Source: Christiangramia crocea
GTDB taxonomy: Bacteria > Bacteroidota > Bacteroidia > Flavobacteriales > Flavobacteriaceae
Assembly: GCF_022410465.1 (NCBI RefSeq)
Contig: NZ_JAJSON010000025.1
Coordinates: forward strand, 124,001-188,000
DNA length: 64,000 nucleotides
Direction: 5' to 3'
This document shows, one piece after another, positions 1 to 10,070 of this stretch. The translations under genes were made by a program, and so were the position numbers. The number at the start of each line of letters is the position of its first letter. The first letter of the stretch is position 1. Under the pieces are notes generated by a model that was not told where the DNA came from, made no database searches, and saw nothing but the letters and a program-made list of their open reading frames with translations.

Positions 1-35
1 GGATAAGTACTACAAAGACTACTATGATCGCCGGA

Positions 36-3000
36 TTAATTCTCATCTGTACCTTCTTCTTTGTTTTCAGCTTTAATTTCTTCCTCTTTTTTGACTTTTT
101 CCATCACCGCCCTTTCGAACATATTTTTGAATTTGTTGAATTCTTTGGTGAATATCAGTGCTATCCCACTCACAATTAGCTGACCGTCTATTACATTTTC
201 ATACTGACTTCTGCTAAAGCCTTTAATACGCCACACGCCCTCTTCGTCAAGAAGATAGGATATGCTAACATTACCAATCACAGGACTTGTTTCCTGCCCA
301 GGCTGATTTCCCCCCTGAATATCCAGTTCGCTACCTACTTCCACAATAAGCCGGTCTTCCAGAAATGCCTTCTGAGCACTGATATCAAGCTGGGTTCTGT
401 CCTGCGGACTTTCTCCCTGATAATCTGTAAAGCTATCCACCTGAAAGTTCAGTTGAAGTCCGCTTTCCCCCAGTATCCTGCTGGAAAGCATATTCAGCTG
501 GTCAGATAACGCATCATTCAGATTATCCCTGGCAACGGCTAAAGTACCACCGCTGCTTCCGTCACTCCCTGAACCAGGAAAGAATCTATTGAGCACCAGA
601 AGCGAAAAGACCTGTTTGTTGAGTTCCTGTTCCTGATTATTTAACTGTTGTACTACTCCATAAACCTGACCGCCTATAGCTCCCTGCTCTTCTTCAGGCA
701 TATCCAGGCTAAAGGTGATCTCAGGCTCCATTAGCTCTCCATCTATATTCAGATATACATAAAATGGCAATTCCTGCCGGTAACGCTGGGTTGTTGAGGG
801 ATCTGTTGCCGATAGCCGCGAAGCCATCAAAGAGGAAGCTGATGTCTCCACACTATAAACAGCTCTCACATCGAGTTGTGCCTCAAAAGGATCTCCGGCC
901 CAGGAAACCCTGCTGCCATCAGCTATATCGAATCTTCTTTTCACTAGGTTATACAGACTCATTTCGTAATAACCATCATTGATCTCATAAATTCCTGTCA
1001 AAGCAAGCCTTCCATTTGGATACATATTAAAAATAAGGTCTCCCTCTCCCTGAACCTGGAATTTATCCCCGGTTTCCTGATTGATAATCATATTGAAAGT
1101 CGCTCCTTCGTCAATATTTATCCTGGAATAAATGTCATAACCCGAGACCACATACGACTCTTCCTCGGTTTGGGTGAGTATATCATCAGGATCCTCTTTA
1201 TTTACAAAGATTACGATACCATCCCGTTCTTTCATTTGTAATTCAGTTTCCGGCACTACATAGGTGAAATTAGTGCTTTCCTTCACATCTAGATCCATGT
1301 TTATCACGGGTAAATTCAGGTCTCCGGTGACCTGGGCATCCACATCTACCACGGCATCTCCATAGAAAAGGTCATTATCCTCTTCGGTTGAATTAAGTAA
1401 GCGGAAGTCCTGAGCCTGGAGGTCAAGATCAAAACCAGGGTTTAAAAAATTCTCAGTGATAATTTTACCATTCATAACAAACGAATTCTGGTTGTTGTCA
1501 TTGATATTAAAATCATCAAAATAGACAGCCTGGTTATCCAGTCTTAGTTCTTCATCTGGCAAAATAAAAGGAGCATTCAGGAAAGCAACATTAAAGCCTG
1601 CATTATTGAATTTGAGGCTACCTTCATATTGTGGTTCGGCAAAAGTGCCATTGAGTGTGAAATTACCGGAAAAACTTCCGCTTCCATTCTTTATTTCTCC
1701 GAGAGAAAAACCTTCCAGAGCGGTCATTCTCACCTCGTTCAGGTCCAGGTTCATGTCAATCCTTGCCGAAGTTTCATCGGCTACATAAGAACCTGTAAGA
1801 TCAAGATCTATCTCTCCTCCTTTTAAGGCCATTTCAAAATCATAATTGCTGAAACCTGTGGAATTCCCCTTCAGGCTTAGGGTATTCAGATCTACATCCA
1901 TCACTCCAAACTGATTGATCTGCATATCGGCCAGTATGCCAGTCTTTCCGAATGGCTCTTCATAAATGAAGCTACCATTAAGCTGCCCTTTGGCAAGCTG
2001 ATTCTCGGGATTTAGGTAGTTTAGCAAAGGGGCCAGTTTAAAATTACTGAAAGCAAGGCTTATATGCTCCTTTTCCACACCCGGTTCATTATTGCCAATC
2101 TGCATTTCCTGTTCATTTCTGTAAAGCTTGAAATCTTTAAACTGCAGGTATTCCTTTGCATAGCTTATCTGATTGGAAGCAGCAATATTCCATGGGTTTC
2201 GATTAAGAATAAGGTTCTGAGGATTTATATGGAACTTCAGGGTATCTCCCTGAAAATTAAGTTCAGAATTTACATGAACCAGACTGTCCTGCTCGTAAAT
2301 AGATCTAAAATCCAGGTTTAGCTTGCGGTCTAAAACCTTTCCATCTATTATGGTCCTTTTAATGGCTAGCGGCCCTGCATTCAATTCATTAAAGGCAAAT
2401 TCAAAGTTCAGATCGTCAGGATCAGACTGCATATTCAGCGTTAAGGAATCGATCGCACTGCTATAATAATTAATGAAAGGAATTGATATTGAGGCATCCA
2501 GTTGGCGGTCCTTCTCACGAAAATCTACCTGTATGTCCACACTGTCCAGTTCCTCAAGGTTCACCAGAAATACTTCATTAAGAATCGGCGCCTGGTTTAT
2601 TTTAGCATCCAGTTTGAGATTAACGGGTCTGGTAATGGAATCTTCCGAATAATTTTCAGTGATATAACGTTTAAAATGGCGGTTGATAGCGGCTGTAAAA
2701 GCAACAGGATCGGCATTGGACTGCAGATCCAGGTCTATCACCCTGTTGTCTACCTGAACTGAAGTAGAGTCTGGCCTTACATAGGCTGAAGCTTCAAAAC
2801 TTCCCAGCAGGTAGGTATTGTTATTATAAACGGCCACACCATCTATAATTTCGGCCTGAGCTTCATATTTATTCGCATCTCCTTCAAACCATCCTTCCAG
2901 GACAAAACCTGTCTTTATACTTTTTTGGGTAATCCCCAGTGCTCCTAGATTGGCACCATCTAAATATAATGTGAGGTCTATCCTGGGAGATACACTATCT

Positions 3001-5033
3001 AAAGCAACCTGAGTTTGAGCTTCCATCTCCAGGTTGGCATCCTGATAAAAAAGGTTAACGGGCCCCTGCCCATTTTCTAATTTCCCGTTAATTTCTATAC
3101 CTCTGAATTCATAATCTTTGTAGGTAAAGGATGAAATTATGGATTCAAGATTTGCATCCAGATCGTTCATCGAATTTCCTCCTCCCGATACATCTAATTC
3201 TAACTGCAAGTCGCCCAGGGCTTCATTTTGAAGCAGTTTTCCGAGGGCAATACTATCACCCATGATCTCAGCATCAAACACAATCTCTTCTCCTACCTCA
3301 AAGTTACCATCAATGTCCAGGCTGCCTTCAGAAGTTTTCAGAACTGAATTAGTTTCAATTTTGCTTGGGCTACCCGCAAAACTCCCCGATAAATTAATTC
3401 TTTCCGGAAGCTTTATCCCAAGGTCCTCTTCTTTAATAAACATTACAAGGTCTCCCCTTACTGTACTGAGGTTTGCATTGGGCAGACTAAAATAAAGATT
3501 ATCCGGATCCTGCAGGTTATCCACCGTTCCGGTTCCTGAAAGGCTGGTGTTTTTCCATCTTAAATTAAAGCTGGTGAGTTTTAAATTATTTAATTTTCCC
3601 GATGCGGCAAGACTACCTCTAACCCGTTCAGTGGCCAGTGATTGTATGTATTCATTATTTCTAAGATCGGGCTGAAATCTAAAAATATCACCTGTATTCA
3701 GGATAAAATCACTGAAATTGGCCTGAAGGTTTCCGGTCCCAGGTTGTTCAAGGAACTCGTCAAAACTGGAATAATTGATAATCACTTCACCTGCTATAGA
3801 ATTGTTATTAGCTGCCAGGTTAAGATTTCTGAATTCCATTTTCTCATTACTAACCACAGCGCTGATATTGAACCTGTTTACATCGATCCCCGACCCTTCT
3901 TTGAATTCTAATTTCTGTATGTTGGCAGTGGCCTTTTCCTTCTCATAGTTAAGATCTTCAGCCATCAGATAGAGGCTGTCCAGTTTAATGGCATTGGGAT
4001 CAAATACCCCATCTTTTACGCCTGCATTGTTCAGGGAATAAAAGAAGTTGTTATTCTGAAAATCGACATTGGCTACATTTATTTTCCATTCAGGCCATAC
4101 AAAACCTGAAGGAGAAGCCGGTTGGTCAGAAACTGAAGCTTTTTCCAGCATTTTCAGGACTACAACAGAATTTGACAGCTGTATGCTTTTTCCTGAAATT
4201 TCCTGTTCCTTCAGATCAATTCCTGAGCCTGCCAGCTGAAGTTCATCAATATAGACATCGGTAAGAAGTGAATCGGGAACGCTCTTATAAAACAATTTAA
4301 CATCGCTGAGGCTTAGATCTTCAATACTAATTACAGGATCTGCGGCAGGTTCTTCATCGCTTTCCGGAAAAGCTTTTGTCTGATTATAATATATTTCAGC
4401 ATTATCCAGATTAACCTCTTCCGCTCTGTATACCATATTCTGGAGATTGGTCTGCTTAAGATTGAGTTTCAGATGTTCAAATTTAAATTTCGAATCTATG
4501 CCTGAGACACCATCTCGGTAATCAATATCAAAATCCTTTAGATCCAGTTCGCCAATTTTGATATCCATTGGTTTTGAAGTACTGTCTGCCGGAGCGGTCT
4601 GTGTGGAATCACCAGCAAAAGCTTTCATGAGGACCTCATAATTGAATCCGCTAACAGAATCTTTCCGGATAATATTTGCTTTTAGATTTGTTGCATCCAG
4701 GTCGTTCAGGGAAAAACCATCACCCTTTATCAAGGGCCAAAGTCCAATATTTGCAGAAAGACTTTCAGAAAAAATTATGGTATCACCGGCAGAATCTTCT
4801 ATATGCAGCCCATCAATCTGAATATCCCCATTGAATTCAATAAAGATCCTTTCAAGATTTATCTCTACTCCGGATTTCTTTTCAATAGAATTAATGAATT
4901 GATCTTTAATGATATTCTGACCCCAGGGACTTCTAACAAACAGGATCACAATTAATAGAAACACAAATAGGCCAAGGAAGATTTTTCCCAGTAATTTCAA
5001 GATCTTAAACACCTGTTTTCTAGATTTAGCCAA
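36..5033 (-). CDS. tamB: TamB-like translocation and assembly module protein
   Basis: This 1665-residue protein has an N-terminal membrane anchor (about residues 11-33, rich in L, I, V, F), then a long series of beta-rich AsmA-like repeats, and ends in a DUF490/TamB C-terminal domain (about 1200-1620). TamB spans the periplasm and acts with an Omp85 partner in outer-membrane protein assembly and/or lipid transport. The length is normal for Bacteroidota TamB. The start is a TTG at 5033, directly preceded by an in-frame TGA, so no earlier start is possible. A TAACTTTG promoter element lies about 22 bases upstream. The neighbour on the other side is a divergent OmpA lipoprotein. Family assignment is firm; the exact client is not visible. 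Confidence 0.93.
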   Translation of the reverse strand: MAKSRKQVFKILKLLGKIFLGLFVFLLIVILFVRSPWGQNIIKDQFINSIEKKSGVEINLERIFIEFNGDIQIDGLHIEDSAGDTIIFSESLSANIGLWPLIKGDGFSLNDLDATNLKANIIRKDSVSGFNYEVLMKAFAGDSTQTAPADSTSKPMDIKIGELDLKDFDIDYRDGVSGIDSKFKFEHLKLNLKQTNLQNMVYRAEEVNLDNAEIYYNQTKAFPESDEEPAADPVISIEDLSLSDVKLFYKSVPDSLLTDVYIDELQLAGSGIDLKEQEISGKSIQLSNSVVVLKMLEKASVSDQPASPSGFVWPEWKINVANVDFQNNNFFYSLNNAGVKDGVFDPNAIKLDSLYLMAEDLNYEKEKATANIQKLEFKEGSGIDVNRFNISAVVSNEKMEFRNLNLAANNNSIAGEVIINYSSFDEFLEQPGTGNLQANFSDFILNTGDIFRFQPDLRNNEYIQSLATERVRGSLAASGKLNNLKLTSFNLRWKNTSLSGTGTVDNLQDPDNLYFSLPNANLSTVRGDLVMFIKEEDLGIKLPERINLSGSFAGSPSKIETNSVLKTSEGSLDIDGNFEVGEEIVFDAEIMGDSIALGKLLQNEALGDLQLELDVSGGGNSMNDLDANLESIISSFTYKDYEFRGIEINGKLENGQGPVNLFYQDANLEMEAQTQVALDSVSPRIDLTLYLDGANLGALGITQKSIKTGFVLEGWFEGDANKYEAQAEIIDGVAVYNNNTYLLGSFEASAYVRPDSTSVQVDNRVIDLDLQSNADPVAFTAAINRHFKRYITENYSEDSITRPVNLKLDAKINQAPILNEVFLVNLEELDSVDIQVDFREKDRQLDASISIPFINYYSSAIDSLTLNMQSDPDDLNFEFAFNELNAGPLAIKRTIIDGKVLDRKLNLDFRSIYEQDSLVHVNSELNFQGDTLKFHINPQNLILNRNPWNIAASNQISYAKEYLQFKDFKLYRNEQEMQIGNNEPGVEKEHISLAFSNFKLAPLLNYLNPENQLAKGQLNGSFIYEEPFGKTGILADMQINQFGVMDVDLNTLSLKGNSTGFSNYDFEMALKGGEIDLDLTGSYVADETSARIDMNLDLNEVRMTALEGFSLGEIKNGSGSFSGNFTLNGTFAEPQYEGSLKFNNAGFNVAFLNAPFILPDEELRLDNQAVYFDDFNINDNNQNSFVMNGKIITENFLNPGFDLDLQAQDFRLLNSTEEDNDLFYGDAVVDVDAQVTGDLNLPVINMDLDVKESTNFTYVVPETELQMKERDGIVIFVNKEDPDDILTQTEEESYVVSGYDIYSRINIDEGATFNMIINQETGDKFQVQGEGDLIFNMYPNGRLALTGIYEINDGYYEMSLYNLVKRRFDIADGSRVSWAGDPFEAQLDVRAVYSVETSASSLMASRLSATDPSTTQRYRQELPFYVYLNIDGELMEPEITFSLDMPEEEQGAIGGQVYGVVQQLNNQEQELNKQVFSLLVLNRFFPGSGSDGSSGGTLAVARDNLNDALSDQLNMLSSRILGESGLQLNFQVDSFTDYQGESPQDRTQLDISAQKAFLEDRLIVEVGSELDIQGGNQPGQETSPVIGNVSISYLLDEEGVWRIKGFSRSQYENVIDGQLIVSGIALIFTKEFNKFKNMFERAVMEKVKKEEEIKAENKEEGTDEN

Positions 5034-5453
5034 TCAGTTGAGTTTAGTAATTCTCAAAGTTATCGTTTCGGGAAGATATAGTTAAAAGATGAAAACTTAA
5101 TTTCTGGTAAACTTGTGTTAAAATCCTTAGAATAACAGGGAAACTTGGCAGTTTCGAGGAAAAAAATTTATTGAATTGTGGAGAAATTTTACACATTTTA
5201 TGGAGATTTCCACAGTTTTTAGACTCCATGGTTAAATGGATAATTAGTAGTTCAGGATTAATTTTAACATCACTGCATAAAAAACCAAAAAACGCTTCAA
5301 AGGGTTATATATCAACCAACCATGACAGTCCTTGGTATATAAAATCACTTTCAAAAACAAGCTGATATTACCAGATTATTCTTACATGGCATTATTGTAG
5401 CACTTCTTAATATGATTTGAAAACTAAATAATTCAACAATTAAAAATCTATTT
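5034..5453. promoter_or_regulatory. Divergent intergenic region tamB / ompA-like
   Basis: This 420-base AT-rich gap separates two divergent genes. On the minus strand the sequence TAACTTTG (5062 to 5055) matches the Bacteroidota -7 element and would serve tamB with a very short leader. A small inverted repeat TGTGGA...TCCACA lies at 5177-5214 and could be an operator. Short ORFs here on either strand have no recognisable similarity, and I do not call them. The OmpA promoter was not clearly identifiable. Confidence 0.45.
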
Positions 5454-6299
5454 ATGAAAAGAGTAATAACCGTAACAGTATTGGCTGCGACAATGTTAAC
5501 TTCCTGTGTTTCCAAGAAGAAATATGTTGCACTTGAAAGTGAACTGAACGATACTAAGAGTACATTACAGAAAACACGCGTTGAAAAAGAGGAAATCGAA
5601 GAAAAGTATGCCCGTATCGAAGAAAGAGTGGCAGATTACAACGCAAAAATCAATTCTCTTAGAACGGAGAATGAAAGCATGATGGAACTGAACGACCTAA
5701 CGGTAATGTCTAAGAAGACCAAAGACAGAATGCGGAACACCATCGCAAAGATAGATCCTGAGAAAGTAAAAGGAGCTGAAACCCTTGAGGATTCTATTAA
5801 TCTCGCTGTTTCATATAACTTGAAACAGAATATTTCTGAAGGCGCAGATGAAGATGATATTGACATCAGCGTTGATGAAACTGTTGTTATGATCAACGTT
5901 TCAGATAAGCTTCTATTTGGAAGTGGTAGCTCAAGAGTGAGTAATAAAGCTCAGCCGCTACTTAAAAAACTTGCTGAAGTGATCAACAGCGAGCCAGCTA
6001 TGGAAGTAATGATCGAGGGTCACACCGATGACCGTACCATAGTTAAGGATTCCTACCTTAAAGATAACTGGGATCTTAGTGTTAGAAGAGCTACCTCTAT
6101 TGTTAGACTTCTACAGGATAAATATGAAGTAGATCCTTCAAAACTTATCGCTGCAGGAAGAAGCAGTTATCAGCCACTCGTTGATAATACAAATAAAGAG
6201 AATATGGCGAAAAATCGTAGAACCAGGATTGTGATAATTCCTAATCTTGATAAGTTCTTCGCTATGCTTGAATCTGATCCGGCAGTAGCCAAGAATTAA
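5454..6299 (+). CDS. OmpA-family lipoprotein
   Basis: A 281-residue envelope protein with a lipoprotein signal: a short hydrophobic stretch ending in LTSC, with the lipidated cysteine at residue 18. Residues 22-110 are a charged, heptad-like coiled coil. Residues about 145-265 form an OmpA/MotB peptidoglycan-binding domain, with LLFGSGSS, EGHTDD, NWDLSVRRA and NRRTRI motifs. It probably links the outer membrane to peptidoglycan. It is followed by a strong terminator, so it is likely monocistronic. This is a common Flavobacteriaceae protein; calling it Pal would be an over-reach, because the coiled coil makes it longer. Confidence 0.9.
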   Translation: MKRVITVTVLAATMLTSCVSKKKYVALESELNDTKSTLQKTRVEKEEIEEKYARIEERVADYNAKINSLRTENESMMELNDLTVMSKKTKDRMRNTIAKIDPEKVKGAETLEDSINLAVSYNLKQNISEGADEDDIDISVDETVVMINVSDKLLFGSGSSRVSNKAQPLLKKLAEVINSEPAMEVMIEGHTDDRTIVKDSYLKDNWDLSVRRATSIVRLLQDKYEVDPSKLIAAGRSSYQPLVDNTNKENMAKNRRTRIVIIPNLDKFFAMLESDPAVAKN

Positions 6300-6320
6300 G
6301 ATTATAGCATATATTATTTA

Positions 6321-6352
6321 AAAAAAGGGAAGCTAAACGCTTTCCTTTTTTT
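6321..6352 (+). terminator. Rho-independent terminator after OmpA lipoprotein
   Basis: An 11-bp stem (arms 6323-6333 and 6339-6349, one G-U pair) with a 5-base loop, an A-run before it and a T-run after it, 24 bases downstream of the stop codon. Confidence 0.8.
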
Positions 6353-6442
6353 ATTGGCCATCTTTAACTCGATTTTAACCTCTATAAATATTGAATAAGG
6401 ACTCTATTGGTTAACTTATTCGTGAATGATAAATCAAGAGTT

Positions 6443-6769
6443 ATGAAGAAAGAAGTGAACAGACCTGAGGAAGAGAAAAAGAAAGGAAAACCGGAAGACC
6501 TTCCATACAATCCTGAGGTAACTAAAGAGGACAAACAGGCATTGAATGAAAAAGGAAAAAGCATGAACAAGGGGCAGGATAAAGCGCTTGATCGTGAAGA
6601 ACCTGTAGATTTCTCTGCGGAAGAATTGGATGTTCCGGGCAGCAATAATGAAGAATCGAACAATGAGGGACAGATTCCCGATGAGCAGAATTGGCAATAT
6701 AATAAGAAGGGTTCCCGCCCGGACAGGCAAAAGGCAAAGGAACACCCGAATTCTGATGAAGATTTATAA
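6443..6769 (+). CDS. Small highly charged hypothetical protein
   Basis: A 108-residue, very hydrophilic protein rich in K, E, D, N and P, without hydrophobic segments or cysteines; it is probably intrinsically disordered and cytoplasmic. An in-frame TTG exists at 6407, but the ATG at 6443, followed by MKKEVNRPEEEK, is the more natural start. A complementary ORF on the minus strand is judged a shadow, because this strand has the low-complexity charged composition seen in small flavobacterial proteins. It converges with gntP, 50 bases away. Function unknown. Confidence 0.6.
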   Translation: MKKEVNRPEEEKKKGKPEDLPYNPEVTKEDKQALNEKGKSMNKGQDKALDREEPVDFSAEELDVPGSNNEESNNEGQIPDEQNWQYNKKGSRPDRQKAKEHPNSDEDL

Positions 6770-6819
6770 ATCTGGAATTTTATCTGCATACCCCCCCATC
6801 CCATGGTGGAGTTTTTCAT

Positions 6820-8166
6820 TTAAATCAAATACCAAAGTAGAAGACTCACCATAAGGCCAACGAGGGCGATCAAAGAGGTCATCACCGTCCATGAACCAAA
6901 GGTTTGTTTTTCAGAAAGCCCCAGATACTGGCCCACAAGCCAGAATCCGCTGTCGTTCACATGGGAAAAACTGGAAGCACCTGCAGCAATAGCTATAACA
7001 ATAAGGGAAATATGGGGCATGGAATAAGAAGCCCCGGCTATGACCGGTGCTGTAATTCCGGCAGCTGTAATCATGGCTACAGTAGCAGATCCCTGTAATA
7101 CCCTGATCAAAAGAGCCACTATGAAACCAAAAAGAATGGGATTGAACATAGTATTATTCAAACTGCCGGCTATCATTTCCCCTGCTCCCGTGACTATAAG
7201 GATCTGTTTAAAAGCCCCGCCGGCACCGGTAAGCAGAATAATGATCCCGGCCGCCTGAAAGGATGACGTTGCCACTTTTAGAAGAAATTCCTTTCCCATT
7301 CCTCTTCTAATCCCTATGAAATACCAGGCCAGTAGATTGGCAATGATCAGTGCGGTGAAAGGATGGCCCAGTAAACTAATTGTATAGACTATACCTGAAG
7401 GTATTTTACTTTGTTCAAAAAACGGACTATTGATAAGCGTACTCAGAACTATAAGCACTATGGGTACAAAAATTATGAGAAGTATTAAGCCAGCTGATGG
7501 CGGATTCTCAATATTTTCTTCTTCAGGTTCGGTGAAATGCCCTGCTTCAACATATATCCTTTTAGAAATATACCTGGCAAAAATAGGCCCTCCAATGATC
7601 GCTGCAGGTAGACCCGCCAGAAAACCAAACAATATAACCCAACCCAGGTCGGCTCCAAGAATATCTGCAACCGCTATCGGGCCGGGCGTCGGTGGGATAA
7701 ATGCATGGGTAATGGCCAGGCCGGCAAGTAAAGGCAATGCATATAAAAGTAGTGATTTCCCGGTTTTCTTACTTAAGGCATAGGTAACTGGTACCAGGAT
7801 AATAAAGGCAACGTCAAAAAACACAGGGATTGCAACGGCAAATCCTGTAAGCATCATTGCCCAGGGAGCTCTTTTCTCACCTGTTTTTGCAAGGATAGTT
7901 GATGCAAGTTTCCGGGCGCTTCCAGATTGTTCCAGTATGCCTCCAAAAAGAGCCCCGAGTCCTACTACCGTTGCCACAAACCCCAGAGTACTTCCCATCC
8001 CTTCCTTCATTGTTTCCATTATCTCTAATGCGGGAAGGCCAGCCAGCAATCCTACCACAATACAAACGATAAGCAGGGCAAGAAAAGCCTGGATCTTTAG
8101 TTTTAAAATCAAAAATAGCAACAAGGCAATTCCGGCAAGAACAGCTAATAATAAAGGAATTTCCAT
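6820..8166 (-). CDS. gntP: GntP-family gluconate:H+ symporter
   Basis: A 448-residue polytopic membrane protein with about 12-14 hydrophobic segments and the GntP hallmarks: an N-terminal LLAVLAGIALLL helix, FGGILEQSG, FFDVAFIILVP and FIPPTPGPIAVADILGADLG. It imports gluconate or a related aldonate. Its ATG overlaps the stop codon of the upstream kinase-dehydrogenase gene by one base (TAATG), indicating translational coupling. Together the operon would import gluconate, phosphorylate it and oxidise it to ribulose 5-phosphate. Substrate is inferred from family and context. Confidence 0.93.
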   Translation of the reverse strand: MEIPLLLAVLAGIALLLFLILKLKIQAFLALLIVCIVVGLLAGLPALEIMETMKEGMGSTLGFVATVVGLGALFGGILEQSGSARKLASTILAKTGEKRAPWAMMLTGFAVAIPVFFDVAFIILVPVTYALSKKTGKSLLLYALPLLAGLAITHAFIPPTPGPIAVADILGADLGWVILFGFLAGLPAAIIGGPIFARYISKRIYVEAGHFTEPEEENIENPPSAGLILLIIFVPIVLIVLSTLINSPFFEQSKIPSGIVYTISLLGHPFTALIIANLLAWYFIGIRRGMGKEFLLKVATSSFQAAGIIILLTGAGGAFKQILIVTGAGEMIAGSLNNTMFNPILFGFIVALLIRVLQGSATVAMITAAGITAPVIAGASYSMPHISLIVIAIAAGASSFSHVNDSGFWLVGQYLGLSEKQTFGSWTVMTSLIALVGLMVSLLLWYLI

Positions 8167-10064
8167 TAATTAGTATTTTTCCACAGACTGTGATAAAACT
8201 CACCTCGGGGCCTGTCTGTACGTTCATAAGTATGAGCCCCAAAGTAATCTCTCTGAGCCTGTATCATATTTGCAGATGATTGCGCTGAAGAAAAGTTATT
8301 CAGATAATTAACTGCAGCTGAGCTCACCGGCATGGGACAATCCATTATGATCGCTTTAGAAACAACTTCAGAAAGTGATTCCTTATGTGATTTGATTTCT
8401 TTAATTATTTCAGGATTCATCAAAATATGGTCAGCCGGATTTCCTTTTAATATCTCCACAAGCCTTTCCATAAAACTTGACCGGATGATACAGCCATTGG
8501 TCCAGATTCTTGCAATCTCAGAAAGATTGAGGTTCCATTTGTATTCCATTGATGCATGATGTAAAAGATCAAAACCTGTGGCATGGTTTATTATCTGTGC
8601 AGCTTTAAAGGCATCGAAAAGATATTCTTTTACAGAATCATCAGCCTTTATCCCTTTCTTAACTTTATAATTCTTTTCTGCAATGCCCCTTCTTTCTTTG
8701 TTGGCTGATATATTTCGTGCCATTACCGCAGCCGTTATGGTATCCAGTGAAATTCCCAGTTCGAGAGCTGCCTGGGTAGACCAGCCACCGGTACCCTTCT
8801 GTCCTGCCACATCCAGGATCATATCCAGAATAAGCTCTCCACTTTCTTTTTTTTGCAAAATCTCCCCAGATATTTCAAGAAGGTAACTCTTAAGTTCTTT
8901 ATTCCATTTTATGAAAATATCAGAAATTTCAGCAGGGCTAAGTTTCAGGTAGAACCTCATAAAATGGTAGAATTCAGAAATTAGCTGCATCTCACCATAT
9001 TCAATACCGTTATGAAGCATTTTTACAAAGTGCCCTGAACCTTCAGGACCTATGTAACTGCAACACGGCCTGCCATCTTTATCCCTTGCGGCTATAAGGT
9101 TTAAAATAATTTCCACCCTTTGGTAGGCTTTCCTGGAACCGCCGGGCATAATAGAAGGTCCTTTTCTGGCACCTTCTTCCCCTCCGGATATTCCGGTCCC
9201 CAGATAAAGTACTTTCTTCTTTCTTAATTCACGTATCCTTCTTTCGGTATCCATATAATGAGAATTGCCTGCATCTATTAGCAGATCATCCTCTTCGAGT
9301 AGTGGAACCAGTTCATTTATAACGGAATCCACTGCCTTCCCGGCTTTTACCATAAGAAGGATGTTTCTTGGTTTGGGCAAATTCTCAACAAAAGCCTGCA
9401 GGTCATTAAACCATGGAAAATCATAATTAGAACTATGCTCTTCATAAAAGTCCCTGGCTATTCCTTCTTCCTCTCCGGCTATTTCACGGTTAAATACAGA
9501 CACTCGAACTCCATTTTCAGCCATATTAAGGGCCAGGCTTTTACCCATAACCCCTAAACCTATAATTCCCATTTCAGGTTTATCTATTTTCTCCATTAAA
9601 TCCATGAGTGTTTGTTCCAGGGATGCATTTACTTTTAAGTGTATCCCATATTCTGGCGGTTCGAGGATATCGAACTGGGACCTGAGCATTTCTGGTTTAA
9701 AGAAATGATTTTTTCGGGTCCTCATTCTTTCCTCAATCAATTCAAAAGTTTCGTAAAGATAGATCCACTCAATATTTGCTTGGGCTAGATCCTGAATGAA
9801 TTTCCTGTATTTTTCCTTTAATGCCGAGCAGGCGAAAACCCCTCCCTTCCTTTGAGAATCTTCCCGGATCTTATTCGCAATATTTTTAAGCCACCCTTTT
9901 CGATCTTCATCATTAAGCGGTATTCCGCTCTTCATTTTAAGGATATTTTCTTTTGTATGGAAATCGTCACCGTCATAGAATGGGAGATTGAGCCTTGAAG
10001 CCAAAGCAATGCCCAGACTTGTCTTTCCTACTCCGGAGACTCCCATTAAAATATAAATCTGCAT
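8166..10064 (-). CDS. gntK-gnd: Bifunctional gluconokinase / 6-phosphogluconate dehydrogenase fusion
   Basis: One 632-residue polypeptide carries two enzymes. Residues 1-160 are a GntK-type gluconokinase with P-loop GVSGVGKT (8-15) and the FYDGDDFH substrate motif. Residues about 165-632 are a complete decarboxylating 6-phosphogluconate dehydrogenase: Rossmann GLGVMG (169-174), IDAGNSH, GTGISGGEEGARKGPS, catalytic KMLHNGIEYG, GTGGWS and a C-terminal AQRDYFGAHTYER. It should convert gluconate to ribulose 5-phosphate, ATP- and NAD(P)+-dependent, without releasing 6-phosphogluconate far from the second site. ATG at 10064 is preferred over the adjacent TTG. It lies between doxX-like and gntP in one operon. 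There is no frameshift or stop at the junction. Confidence 0.95.
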   Translation of the reverse strand: MQIYILMGVSGVGKTSLGIALASRLNLPFYDGDDFHTKENILKMKSGIPLNDEDRKGWLKNIANKIREDSQRKGGVFACSALKEKYRKFIQDLAQANIEWIYLYETFELIEERMRTRKNHFFKPEMLRSQFDILEPPEYGIHLKVNASLEQTLMDLMEKIDKPEMGIIGLGVMGKSLALNMAENGVRVSVFNREIAGEEEGIARDFYEEHSSNYDFPWFNDLQAFVENLPKPRNILLMVKAGKAVDSVINELVPLLEEDDLLIDAGNSHYMDTERRIRELRKKKVLYLGTGISGGEEGARKGPSIMPGGSRKAYQRVEIILNLIAARDKDGRPCCSYIGPEGSGHFVKMLHNGIEYGEMQLISEFYHFMRFYLKLSPAEISDIFIKWNKELKSYLLEISGEILQKKESGELILDMILDVAGQKGTGGWSTQAALELGISLDTITAAVMARNISANKERRGIAEKNYKVKKGIKADDSVKEYLFDAFKAAQIINHATGFDLLHHASMEYKWNLNLSEIARIWTNGCIIRSSFMERLVEILKGNPADHILMNPEIIKEIKSHKESLSEVVSKAIIMDCPMPVSSAAVNYLNNFSSAQSSANMIQAQRDYFGAHTYERTDRPRGEFYHSLWKNTN

Positions 10065-10070
10065 CAATAG

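Noticed and set aside
1606-3911. Several plus-strand ORFs within the tamB gene
   Set aside because: They lie antisense to a continuous, well-recognised gene; no independent evidence.
5044-5365. Short ORFs in the tamB/ompA gap
   Set aside because: No coding signal, no homology recognised, and the promoter elements overlap them.
6382-6819. Minus-strand ORF of 145 codons opposite the charged protein
   Set aside because: The translation is unusually serine- and phenylalanine-rich, the mark of an antisense shadow of a lysine/glutamate-rich gene.
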